From NCBI RefSeq assembly GCF_014164775.1, contig NZ_JACJGB010000001.1, forward strand, positions 558,001 through 622,000: DNA of 64,000 bases. The letters run 5' to 3'. Position 1 is the stretch's first letter. The number at the start of each line of letters is the position of its first letter. This stretch comes from Tessaracoccus sp. MC1679 (GTDB taxonomy: Bacteria; Actinomycetota; Actinomycetes; Propionibacteriales; Propionibacteriaceae). The position numbers and the translations under genes were made by a program. Below the pieces are notes generated by a model. That model ran no database searches and was not told the origin of the DNA. It saw only the letters and a program-made list of their open reading frames with translations. This document shows positions 43,954 to 54,284 of the stretch, one piece after another.

Positions 43954-46554
43954 TCAGTTCTCAGCCATGGGCACGAGCGCCCGGACTTCTTGCGGGGTGG
44001 AGCAGGCCACCGCACGGGCGGCCAACTCCTGACAGGTGACCAGGTCGTAGGCGCGGACCATGGCCTTGACCGCCGGGATGGCGGGGATCGAGCAGCTGAG
44101 CTCGTCCACCCCGAGCCCGACGAGGAGTGGCACGGCCTGCGGATCCGAGGCCACACCTCCGCACACGCCCAGCCACTTCCCGTGCGCGTGCAGCGCCTCC
44201 GCGGCGCCACCGATCAGGGTGAGGACCGCCGGGTTGCACGGATCCACCTGGGCTGCGAGCTTCGGGTGGCCACGGTCCATGGCGAGGGTGTAGCTAGTCA
44301 GGTCGTTGGTGCCCACGCTGAAGAAGTCGCAACCCTCCTCAGCAGCGAACTGCTTGGCCATGACGGCCACCGACGGGACCTCCATCATGATCCCCACCAC
44401 CACGTCCGCGTCCGGCGCGTGGGCGGCGCGTTCCTCGTCGAAGATGGCCTTGGTCCGCCGCCAGTCCTCGATGGTGGCGATCATCGGGAACATCACGTGC
44501 AGCTTCGCGCCGGCGCCCGCCGCGTCGAGGATGGCCCGGATCTGGGTCCTGAGCACCTCCGGCTGCTCCAGCCCGACGCGCACGCCGCGGATGCCGAGGA
44601 ACGGGTTCTCCTCGGCCGGGATCGGAAGGTAGGCCAGCGGCTTGTCGCCGCCCACGTCCAGCGTCCGGATGACCAGGGGCTGGCCCGGGCTGAGCGCCCG
44701 CGAGCACTGGGCGTAGATCTCGGCCTGCTCGTCCTCCGTGGGCGCGGTGGCGCGTCCCATGAACACGAACTCGCTGCGCAGCAGGCCGACGCCCTCGGCG
44801 CCCTTGGTCATGGCGCGCTCGGCGTCCTCCACGCCGCCGATGTTGGCCACCACCGCGACGCGATGACCGTCGGTGGTCACGGCAGGCTCATCCTTGGCCG
44901 CCTCCTCCTCAGCCTTGCGGACGGCGAGCCGCTCCTGCCTCCCACGGATCTCCTCCACCTGGTCCTCGGTGACGTTCATCCGCAGCGAGCCCGCGGTGCC
45001 GTCGAGGACAACCAGGGTGCCGTCGGCGATCTCGAGAGCCCTGCCCTCGATTCCGGCGACGGCCGGGATGTCGAGGGAGCGGGCGATGATGGCCACATGG
45101 CTGGAGGCGCCGCCGGCGGAGGTGGCGAAGCCGACGACGCGGCTGCGGTCCAGCTGGGCGGTGTCCGACGGGGTGAGGTCCTCGGCGATGAGAATGGTGT
45201 TCTCCGGCAGCTCGGCGCGCTCGGAGCGCTGGCCGGTGAGCTCCTCCAGGACCCGCTGGCCCACGTCGCGGACGTCGTTGGCGCGCCCGGCGAGCACCTC
45301 GTTACTCAGGCCGGCCAGCTGATCGGCGAAGGTGCCGAAGGCGGCGCGCCATGCGAACGGCGCGGACTTGCCCTTATCGATGGCGCTTGCCGCCAGGTCC
45401 AGCAGGTCGGGGTCCGCCAGGATCTCCTGGTGCGCGGCGAAGATGGCCGCCTTGTCCTCCGACGCCTCGTCGGCGAGCCGCTTCTCGAGGGCGGACAGGT
45501 CCAGCAGGGCCCGGTCGATGGCCGAGTTGAGCTTGCGCCGCTCCAGGTGGTGATCCTCGGCCACCTCGTCGACGTCGATGTCCTTGCGCCGCATCTGGAG
45601 TACGCGGCCGATCCCGAGGCCCGGCGAGGCCGCGACACCCAGCATCAGGTCCCAGTCCCCGGACTTCGGGCCGACGGCCTGCGGCTCCGGCCCTGGCTCG
45701 ACCTCGGGCTCCGGCTCGGCGACGGCCCGCCTCGCGGGAACCTCTTCCTCGGCGGCGGTCAGCGGTGGGCAGTCCTCCCCCAGGCCATCACGAACGGCCT
45801 GCGCCAACGCCGCGACGGCGTCCTCGGCGTCCGGCCCGTGGGCGGTGAACGTCACCTTCTCGGCGCGCGCCACGGCCAGGCCCATCACGGAGACGATGGA
45901 CTTGGCGTTGGCCGATTCGTCGCCACGGCGGAGCCGGATATCGGAGCGGTACTGCTTCGCAAGGGCGGACAGGGTCGCGGCCGGGCGGGCGTGGATACCG
46001 GTGGGGTTGGGCACCAGGATGCCGTCGGAGGCCGCGGTCCGCGCCGGGCCGGCGGCGGCAGGGTCATCGTCGGAGGCAACCGCCAGGACGACGGTGGCAG
46101 CCACGTCGACGCCAGCCGTGACCAGCCCGGTGGCAGCTTCGATGCTCGCCACGGCGTCCGAGTTGGTGATCACCATCTGGGTGAGGAGGCTCTTGGCCTT
46201 GCGGCCCACCTCGTCGAGGTCGAACTCGATCAGCGGATCCCCGACCGCGACGCGCTGGCCGGCCTTGACCTTGGGTGTAAACCCCTCGCCCACGAGGCGC
46301 ACCGTGTCCAGCCCGATGTGCATGAGGATCTCGAGCCCCTCGTCGCTACGCACGGTCACGGCGTGCGCGGAGGGCTGGACGTCCATCACCTCACCCGCCA
46401 CCGGGGAGATCAGGATGTGACCGAACGGGTCGATGGAGATCCCGTCGCCCACCATCTTGCGCGCGAACACCGGGTCCGGCACCTGGTCCAGCGGCACAAG
46501 CACTCCGGTCAGCGGCGCCAGCAGCGTCACGACTGTCGGGTTCTGAATGCTCAC
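43954..46554 (-). CDS. PTS fusion IIA(Glc-type)-HPr-Enzyme I
   Basis: 866 residues combining all the soluble PTS steps. IIA of the glucose/Crr type covers 1-150, with His64 and catalytic His79 (LEILMHIG). HPr covers about 177-263, with His188 (NPTGIHARPA). A Pro/Glu-rich linker lies at about 268-300. Enzyme I covers about 303-866, with His486 (GGASSHVAII), SVGTNDLTSYTLA and the PEP-site LGVCGGVASDP. Phosphate therefore passes from PEP to IIA within one protein and on to Cys23 of the next gene's IIBC. The domain order is that of NagF-like proteins. The 230-base upstream region, shared with the SRPBCC gene, has a palindrome GAGAATTCTC (46656-46665) that could be an operator. Confidence 0.94.
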   Translation of the reverse strand: MSIQNPTVVTLLAPLTGVLVPLDQVPDPVFARKMVGDGISIDPFGHILISPVAGEVMDVQPSAHAVTVRSDEGLEILMHIGLDTVRLVGEGFTPKVKAGQRVAVGDPLIEFDLDEVGRKAKSLLTQMVITNSDAVASIEAATGLVTAGVDVAATVVLAVASDDDPAAAGPARTAASDGILVPNPTGIHARPAATLSALAKQYRSDIRLRRGDESANAKSIVSVMGLAVARAEKVTFTAHGPDAEDAVAALAQAVRDGLGEDCPPLTAAEEEVPARRAVAEPEPEVEPGPEPQAVGPKSGDWDLMLGVAASPGLGIGRVLQMRRKDIDVDEVAEDHHLERRKLNSAIDRALLDLSALEKRLADEASEDKAAIFAAHQEILADPDLLDLAASAIDKGKSAPFAWRAAFGTFADQLAGLSNEVLAGRANDVRDVGQRVLEELTGQRSERAELPENTILIAEDLTPSDTAQLDRSRVVGFATSAGGASSHVAIIARSLDIPAVAGIEGRALEIADGTLVVLDGTAGSLRMNVTEDQVEEIRGRQERLAVRKAEEEAAKDEPAVTTDGHRVAVVANIGGVEDAERAMTKGAEGVGLLRSEFVFMGRATAPTEDEQAEIYAQCSRALSPGQPLVIRTLDVGGDKPLAYLPIPAEENPFLGIRGVRVGLEQPEVLRTQIRAILDAAGAGAKLHVMFPMIATIEDWRRTKAIFDEERAAHAPDADVVVGIMMEVPSVAVMAKQFAAEEGCDFFSVGTNDLTSYTLAMDRGHPKLAAQVDPCNPAVLTLIGGAAEALHAHGKWLGVCGGVASDPQAVPLLVGLGVDELSCSIPAIPAVKAMVRAYDLVTCQELAARAVACSTPQEVRALVPMAEN

Positions 46555-46784
46555 GGGGACCCCCTTCAGCGGCGCCGCCGACCCGGGGATCGGGCCTCGT
46601 CAGCGGGACCGTTCGATTGCTTGGGAGCGTATCCGTTTCAGGGCTCAGATGGAGGGAGAATTCTCTGATCTGCGGGGTCCGGGCGGGTTTCTGCCCATCC
46701 CCCTGCCCGACGTCAGACCGGCGGTACTACGCTGGATGGACAAGGGCACCACAGTCGTTGCCCGGCTTACCAGGAGGTGCAGTC

Positions 46785-47183
46785 ATGGAGACCATGGAGG
46801 AGACCACCGAACCGAGAAGCGTGCGGGTGACACGCGTGGTCGCCCACCCGTTGGACAGCGTGTGGAATGTCCTCATGAAACCCCACGGAGCCGAAGCACT
46901 GCTCGGCGAAGGGGGACAGCTGGGTAGTAAGGGCGAGGATTGGCGCGCCTCAGACGGCACGTACGGCGTGACGCGCAGCTTCCATCCCAGAGAACAGATC
47001 AGATTCTCCTGGCACGCGAGCGACGGCGCCCCGCGCACGCTCGTGGACCTGCACATGCGTCAAGCCGGAGACCGGACCGAGCTCGAACTCGTCCATGAGC
47101 ACCTGCCCAAGGACGTCGACGCGGATGAGTTGGAGCGGCGCTGGCAAGCGGCCCTCGAGAGGATCGACAGCGCGGCCTCGTGA
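46785..47183 (+). CDS. SRPBCC / AHSA1-like domain protein
   Basis: 132 residues from ATG 46785 behind AGGAGG. The START-like fold is suggested by VTRVVAHPLDSVWNVLMKP at the N-terminus, then QIRFSWHASDGAPRTLVDL and the TELELVHEHLP strand, with a C-terminal helix (RRWQAALERI). Such proteins bind small hydrophobic ligands or act as Hsp90-activator-like cofactors; the ligand is unknown. It is divergent from the PTS operon and followed by a good terminator. Confidence 0.85.
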   Translation: METMEETTEPRSVRVTRVVAHPLDSVWNVLMKPHGAEALLGEGGQLGSKGEDWRASDGTYGVTRSFHPREQIRFSWHASDGAPRTLVDLHMRQAGDRTELELVHEHLPKDVDADELERRWQAALERIDSAAS

Positions 47184-47190
47184 GACGGCA

Positions 47191-47230
47191 GCTGGCCCGG
47201 GAGCGATCCCGGGCCAGCGTCATTTCTGCC
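47191..47230 (+). terminator. Rho-independent terminator after the SRPBCC gene
   Basis: A perfect 12-bp stem (47191-47202 with 47207-47218) with a GCGA tetraloop is followed by GTCATTTCTG. It begins seven bases after the stop codon. Confidence 0.85.
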
Positions 47231-47400
47231 TGGAGGAGGGTGCGCGCCCCCGCATCAGGGAACTCGGAAATGTACTAACTAACCCCGCCCGAGTGTCATT
47301 ACTACCGGGCGTAGGATGTTCGCGACGGCATGGGCGCCGTGACCTGTTTCAAGGACATGAGCACCCACATGGAAGCTCAAACAACCTCAAGGAAGACATC

Positions 47401-49974
<2,574 letters not shown>

Positions 49975-49991
49975 ACACAGCACTGACCGCG

Positions 49992-50026
49992 CGAGGGCCG
50001 GAGGCAGATTCTGCCTCTGGCCCTCG
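49992..50026 (+). terminator. Terminator-like hairpin after hppA
   Basis: A 16-bp stem with a single G-U wobble (49992-50007 with 50011-50026) around ATT lies 17 bases after the stop. Only a weak T-rich tail follows. Confidence 0.8.
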
Positions 50027-50096
50027 TGCTGTGCCGATGGAAGACAGAGGGTGGAATCCAACGAAAAAGGCAGTAGATGAACAGCCCACGTTTCAT

Positions 50097-50190
50097 AGGC
50101 TTCGAGGCCGCTGCGCGGCACCTCAGCCAGGGGAAGCGGACCTGCGCGGCACCTCAGCCAGCGAGATGGACACTCCGCGGCACCTCAGAT
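50097..50190. repeat. REP-like repeat, CTTCGAGGC...CTCAGCC family, with tandem tails
   Basis: 50097-50128 is an exact 32-base complement of 22931-22962. Its 3' part (GCGCGGCACCTCAGCCA) then repeats at about 50143-50160 and, diverged, at about 50175-50190, giving a short tandem array. Confidence 0.75.
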
Positions 50191-50210
50191 GGCGGGTGGG
50201 ACCCCACCCT

Positions 50211-50282
50211 CTGCAACTTGCTATCCAGAGCGCGGTATCTGTGTATATACGCAGATACCGCGCTCTGGATAGCAAGTTGCAG
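50211..50282. repeat. 72-bp near-perfect palindrome
   Basis: Perfect 31-bp arms (50211-50241 and 50252-50282) surround TGTATATACG. The loop itself pairs except for one T-G wobble and a 2-4 base turn. It would form a cruciform or a very stable RNA hairpin. It is much less GC-rich than its surroundings. It lies between the hppA terminator and the fumC fragment. Confidence 0.92.
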
Positions 50283-50313
50283 ACCCGTCCTCCCTCGCCG
50301 GTGCCGGTGAGGG

Positions 50314-50547
50314 CTACTTCCCCGTCATGTCCGCCGGAATCACCCACGCGTCGAAGTCCTGACCGCTCACCCCGTTGGCCAGCGCCGACTCCCGCAGCGA
50401 CGTCCCCTCCTTGTGCGCCTGCTTGGCGATCTTCGCCGCCTTGTCGTAGCCGATGTGCCGGTTCAGGGCGGTCACCAGCATGAGGTTGGTCGACAGGTTG
50501 TGCTCGATGCGCGGCAGGTTCGGCTCGATGCCGACGGCGCAATGCAT
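50314..50547 (-). pseudogene. fumC: 3' fragment of class II fumarase (fumC)
   Basis: An open frame of 77 codons matches only the C-terminal end of class II fumarase: CAVGIEPN, then a segment close to the conserved [22 protein letters not shown] block, and the final PADMTGK. A full fumarase is about 460-470 residues, so roughly 85 percent is missing from the 5' side. Upstream of about 50545 the reading frame no longer resembles fumarase, and a different broken gene begins on the other strand. It is a remnant, and an intact fumC is expected elsewhere. Confidence 0.85.
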
Positions 50548-50662
50548 CGTCCACTTCGAGATCCACGCGGGGGACGTCCCGCAGGCGTCGACTTCTATGT
50601 GGCCGGCCTTCGCTGGAAGGCGGAGGACTGGACCGCCTTCACCACTTCGCCCTACATCGGGT
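50546..50662 (+). pseudogene. Start-less, frameshifted fragment of a VOC (glyoxalase-like) gene
   Basis: Plus-strand frame 1 reads [14 protein letters not shown] (50546-50587), the typical start of VOC-fold proteins. The continuation [18 protein letters not shown] is in another frame from 50587, so there is at least one frameshift. No start codon precedes it, because the sequence to the left is the fumC fragment. The frame loses similarity after about 50662. It is a degraded remnant. Confidence 0.55.
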
Positions 50663-50882
50663 CACGACGCACGAGGAGGGTGAGCCCGGCATCCGCTCCC
50701 CGCGGTCAGTTGACTGGTGCGGGAACCGGGTTCCGCTGCCCCGATCACCGTCCCTTGCGAACCCTAGGACCCCGCGTCCCGACGACCAGCCCTAGGGCAG
50801 CGATCCGCTGAGGAGGCGATCCCGTGTAGGAGTGATCGACGGGGCTGGCCGCGGTCGGGCCTCGGAATCCGGAACGTCAGGG
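50548..50882. other. 335-base stretch without an intact gene
   Basis: It holds the VOC remnant to about 50662. From 50663 to 50882 I see no recognisable coding sequence, repeat or RNA; it ends at the FKBP stop codon. Confidence 0.5.
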
Positions 50883-51263
50883 TCAGTTGAGCGCGACCAG
50901 GTCGCACACAAAGACCAGCGTCTCCCCGGGCGCGATGACGCCGCCGGCGCCGCGCTCACCGTAGGCCAGGTGCGACGGGATGACGAGCTGGCGACGACCG
51001 CCCACCTTCATGCCCTGGATGCCCTGATCCCAGCCCTGGATGACACGGCCGGCACCGAGCGGGAACGACAGCGGCGCGCCGCGGCCCCAGGAGGAGTCGA
51101 ACTCCTCGCCGGAGCTGAACGCCACGCCGACGTAGTGCACGTGGGCTGTATCTCCGGCCTTCGCCTCGACGCCGTCGCCCTCCACGATCTCCGTGATCTG
51201 CAGGTCCGCGGGGGCCTCGCCACCGGGGAAGTCGACTTCTGGCTTCTCATTCATGTTCGTCAT
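50883..51263 (-). CDS. FKBP-type peptidyl-prolyl cis-trans isomerase
   Basis: 126 residues, one FKBP domain with no signal peptide, so cytoplasmic. The FKBP core is clear: VHYVGVAFSSGEEFDSSW (about 42-59), FPLGAGRVIQGWDQGIQGMKVGG (about 67-89), IPSHLAYGERGAGGVIAPGETLVFVCDL (about 95-122). It accelerates proline isomerisation during protein folding. Starts at 51263 or at the second ATG (51254) are equally possible. Confidence 0.93.
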   Translation of the reverse strand: MTNMNEKPEVDFPGGEAPADLQITEIVEGDGVEAKAGDTAHVHYVGVAFSSGEEFDSSWGRGAPLSFPLGAGRVIQGWDQGIQGMKVGGRRQLVIPSHLAYGERGAGGVIAPGETLVFVCDLVALN

Positions 51264-51466
51264 GCTGCGAGCCTAACGCCCGACCCGGACAAGCCCAACC
51301 CTCCCGCCCGGGCCACCCTCGGGCACGACACGCCGCCTCAGACCGCACCCAAGCCCACCAGCGGACCCGGAGGGCAACTCCGACGGCGTTTCGTGCCCGC
51401 CGGACTCGTGACGGCGACCCGACGATGTGCGACAGTGACCGCGTACCACCCACGAAAGGACTGACG

Positions 51467-52084
51467 ATGAGCGATCAGTACCCGCAATACCAACCCCCTT
51501 CCGACGGAGGCCCCGGTCAGCCCCAGGGCCAGCCGGACGACGCCAGACGGTTCGACGCGCCCTACGGCCAGCCCGGCCCCTCCGGTTACGGCGCCCAGCC
51601 AAGCGATCCGTCGCACTACGGCGCCCAGCCTCCCGGCCCCTCCGGCTACGGACCGCAGGCACCCGCGCCCGGGTCATGGACACCCGACCCGGGCTACCAG
51701 TACCAGACCCCTCAGCCCGGGCCGCCCCACGCCGGGCCGCCACCGGGACCGCAGCCCTGGCTGGCCCCAGGCACCGCGACAAACGTCGGCAACTCTGCAA
51801 AGGGCTTCCTGGCGGCCCTCTTCGACTTCAACTTCGACACCTTCATCACGCCGAAGATCATCAAGGCCGTCTACATCGTCGTGACCGTGATCATCGGGTT
51901 GACCGCGGTGGGCTTCCTCCTCTCCGCAGTCGTCAGCGGTGAACCCGGCTTCATCGTGCTCGCACTCATCGGCGTGCCCCTGGCCGCCATCGTGTACCTC
52001 GCCATGGCCCGGATGACGCTCGAGCTGTACTTCGCCGTCGTCCGGCTCTCCGAGGACGTCCACGAGCGTCTGCCGCGACAGTGA
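51467..52084 (+). CDS. DUF4282 membrane protein with Pro/Gly/Gln-rich N-terminus
   Basis: 205 residues from ATG 51467 (MSDQYPQYQ), after AAAGGA. Residues 1-105 are low complexity, with SGYG and HYGAQP repeats. The DUF4282 domain follows (FLAALFDFNFDTFITPKIIK, about 117-136), with two TM segments and a cytoplasmic C-terminal helix (LYFAVVRLSEDVHERL). Function unknown. The layout parallels the DUF4190-like protein at 36958-37584, though the domains differ. femX follows 37 bases downstream. Confidence 0.85.
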   Translation: MSDQYPQYQPPSDGGPGQPQGQPDDARRFDAPYGQPGPSGYGAQPSDPSHYGAQPPGPSGYGPQAPAPGSWTPDPGYQYQTPQPGPPHAGPPPGPQPWLAPGTATNVGNSAKGFLAALFDFNFDTFITPKIIKAVYIVVTVIIGLTAVGFLLSAVVSGEPGFIVLALIGVPLAAIVYLAMARMTLELYFAVVRLSEDVHERLPRQ

Positions 52085-52121
52085 AGCCTTGAAGCAGCCG
52101 CCGTCGCGGTAAGTTGGCGGG

Positions 52122-53249
52122 GTGAGTATCACCTGTGGACCCATCACCGCCGAGCAGCATCTCGTGTTCATCGAGCAGCGCGGTGCCGCGTCGTTCCTGC
52201 AGACGCCCGCCTGGGCGAAAGTGAAGCCGGAGTGGCGCGGGGAGTCGGTGGGGTTCTTCGCTGACGGCGAACTCACGGGGGTGGCGCTGGTGCTCTACCG
52301 GCAGCTCCCCAAGCTCCCCCGCTACCTGGCCTACCTGCCCGAGGGACCGGTCCTTGATTGGGGCCGCCCGGACATTGCCGCCCACCTGGAGGCGCTCGTC
52401 GCCCACGCGAAGCGCAGCAAGGCGTTCGCGGTACGGATCGGCCCGGCGCTGGTGCACCGCCGCTGGAGGGCGGACACCATCAAGGCCGCCATCGCCGACG
52501 AGGCCGTCACCCGCCTCTCGGACGTGGCGCCGGACGAAACCACCCTCGTCGGCACCCGCGTGATCAACCAGCTCATCCACGGCGGCTGGCACACCGACGA
52601 GAGCGGCCACGGCTTCGCCGCCGGGCAACCCATGTTTAATTTCCAGCTGCCGCTGCGCCACGACGACGGCACCCAGAAGTCCGAGGACGAGCTCCTCAAG
52701 GGCATGAATCAGCTGTGGCGGCGCAACATCAAGAAGGCGGCCAAGGAGGGCGTCGAGGTGCGCCGCGGCACCCGCGAGGACCTGGCCTCCTTCCACCAGG
52801 CCTACCTGGAGACCGCCGCCCGCGACGGTTTCACGGGACGCTCGCTGGCCTACTTCCAGACCATGTGGGACGCGCTCAACGCCGAGGATGAAGACCGGAT
52901 GCGCGTCTACCTCGCCGAGCACGACGGCGACCAGGTGGCCGCCACCACCTTCGTCCGCGTCGGCGAGCACTCGTGGTACTCCTACGGCGCCTCCACCAAC
53001 GCCAAGCGGGAGGTCCGGGGCTCCAACGCGGTGCAGTGGCAGATGATCCGCGATGCCAACGCTGCCGGGTGCGCCGTCTACGACCTGCGGGGCATCGTCG
53101 AGGGGGTCGGCGCCGATGACCCGGAGATCGGGCTGATCCAGTTCAAGGTGGGCACCGGCGGCGAGGCAGTGGCCTACCTCGGCGAATGGGACTACCCGAT
53201 CAACAAGGCGCTGTACCGGGCGTTCGACCTCTACCTGAAGAAGCGCTGA
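52122..53249 (+). CDS. FemX/FemAB-family peptidyltransferase (lipid II interpeptide bridge)
   Basis: 375 residues from GTG 52122. Two GNAT-like lobes are visible: FLQTPAWAKVKPEW (about 24-37), RYLAYLPEGPVLDW (about 67-80), a helical arm around LLKGMNQLWRRNIKKAAKEGVEV (about 192-214), and WYSYGASTNAKREVRGSNAVQWQMI (about 285-309). FemX enzymes add an amino acid, often glycine, from aminoacyl-tRNA to the stem-peptide side chain of lipid II. In Streptomyces the homologue lies beside ponA and rpsF. Here it is followed two bases later by an alanine-racemase-like gene and is about 48 kb from rpsF. Confidence 0.9.
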   Translation: MSITCGPITAEQHLVFIEQRGAASFLQTPAWAKVKPEWRGESVGFFADGELTGVALVLYRQLPKLPRYLAYLPEGPVLDWGRPDIAAHLEALVAHAKRSKAFAVRIGPALVHRRWRADTIKAAIADEAVTRLSDVAPDETTLVGTRVINQLIHGGWHTDESGHGFAAGQPMFNFQLPLRHDDGTQKSEDELLKGMNQLWRRNIKKAAKEGVEVRRGTREDLASFHQAYLETAARDGFTGRSLAYFQTMWDALNAEDEDRMRVYLAEHDGDQVAATTFVRVGEHSWYSYGASTNAKREVRGSNAVQWQMIRDANAAGCAVYDLRGIVEGVGADDPEIGLIQFKVGTGGEAVAYLGEWDYPINKALYRAFDLYLKKR

Positions 53250-53251
53250 CG

Positions 53252-54277
53252 ATGACGCTCACCCTCACCATCGACCGCTCCCGATGGCAAGCGCACCAGC
53301 GCGCCATCCTGGAGGACGCGCCGGGCCTGGTTCCCGTCGCGAAGGGCAACGGCTACGGCTTCGGGCTGAGGCTGCTGGCGTCCGAGTCGGCGCGTCTGGG
53401 CGTGAAGACCATCGCGGTGGGCATCGCCCAGGAGGTGCCGGCCGTGCGCGCGGGCGGGTTCGACGGCGACATCGTCGTCCTCAGCCCCTGGCGCCCGTTC
53501 GACGACGCGGCCACCGCACTGCTGCACGACCCGAAGGTGATCACGACGGTGTCGCGGGCCGAGGATCTCCGCGCGCTGGCCTCGGCGCACCCGGGCGTGC
53601 GGGTCATCGTCGAGATCGAGACCTCGATGCACCGGCACGGACTGGATCCCCGCACCCTGACGGAGCAGGACTTCGGCCCGCTGACCTTCGAGGGCTGGAC
53701 CATTCACCTTCCGGCCAATGGCTCGCTCGACGAGGCGAAGAGGCTGGCGGGCGCGGGCCTCGGGGTGCGCCGCGGCCCGGTGTGGGTCTCGCATCTGAGC
53801 GTCACCGACTATCGCGTGCTGCGCACCGCGCTGGGCGTCCGGACGCATCTGCGGGTGGGGACGCGGCTGTGGCTGGGTGACAAGCGCGCCTACGCCACCA
53901 CCGCCACTGTGCTTGACGTGCACCGGATCACCTCGGGCTCTCCTTTGGGCTATCACGGAGTCAAGGCGCCGGGCAACGGATGGCTCGTCATCGTGTCGGG
54001 CGGCACCGCCCATGGGGTGGCGATGAGCGCACCCACACCGCAGCGGTCGCTGCGCCAGCGTGGCGTGACCGTCGCTCAGGGCGTGCTCGACGCGTTGGGG
54101 CGCTCACTCTCGCCGTTCACGATCGGCGGCCGGAAGCGCGCCTTCGCCGAGCCGCCGCACATGCACTCCTCCATGGTGTTCGTGCCGGGATCCGATGCCC
54201 CCGCCCAGGTGGGCGACGAGGTGCCGGTGACCACCCGGATGACGACGGTCACCGTCGACGAGATCCGCCAGGTCTGA
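53252..54277 (+). CDS. Alanine-racemase-like PLP enzyme paired with FemX
   Basis: 341 residues from ATG 53252, two bases after the femX stop. The PLP barrel begins with LVPVAKGNGYGFG (about 28-40), whose lysine corresponds to the Schiff-base residue of Alr. EIETSMHRHGLD (about 123-134) matches the substrate-side strand. The C-terminal beta domain is present but short, ending in MVFVPGSDAPAQVGDEVPV, and I could not identify the second catalytic tyrosine with confidence. A fold-type III amino-acid racemase or a non-catalytic relative is likely. Adjacency suggests a role with FemX in peptidoglycan precursor chemistry; that is inference. Confidence 0.8.
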   Translation: MTLTLTIDRSRWQAHQRAILEDAPGLVPVAKGNGYGFGLRLLASESARLGVKTIAVGIAQEVPAVRAGGFDGDIVVLSPWRPFDDAATALLHDPKVITTVSRAEDLRALASAHPGVRVIVEIETSMHRHGLDPRTLTEQDFGPLTFEGWTIHLPANGSLDEAKRLAGAGLGVRRGPVWVSHLSVTDYRVLRTALGVRTHLRVGTRLWLGDKRAYATTATVLDVHRITSGSPLGYHGVKAPGNGWLVIVSGGTAHGVAMSAPTPQRSLRQRGVTVAQGVLDALGRSLSPFTIGGRKRAFAEPPHMHSSMVFVPGSDAPAQVGDEVPVTTRMTTVTVDEIRQV

Positions 54278-54284
54278 GCCGGCC

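Larger units (their letters stand above)
49975..50313. other. 339-base gap with terminator, REP-like repeats and a 72-bp palindrome
   Basis: No gene is supported. It contains the hppA terminator, a triple run of the CGCGGCACCTCAG word (50097-50190), and the palindrome at 50211-50282. Confidence 0.65.
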
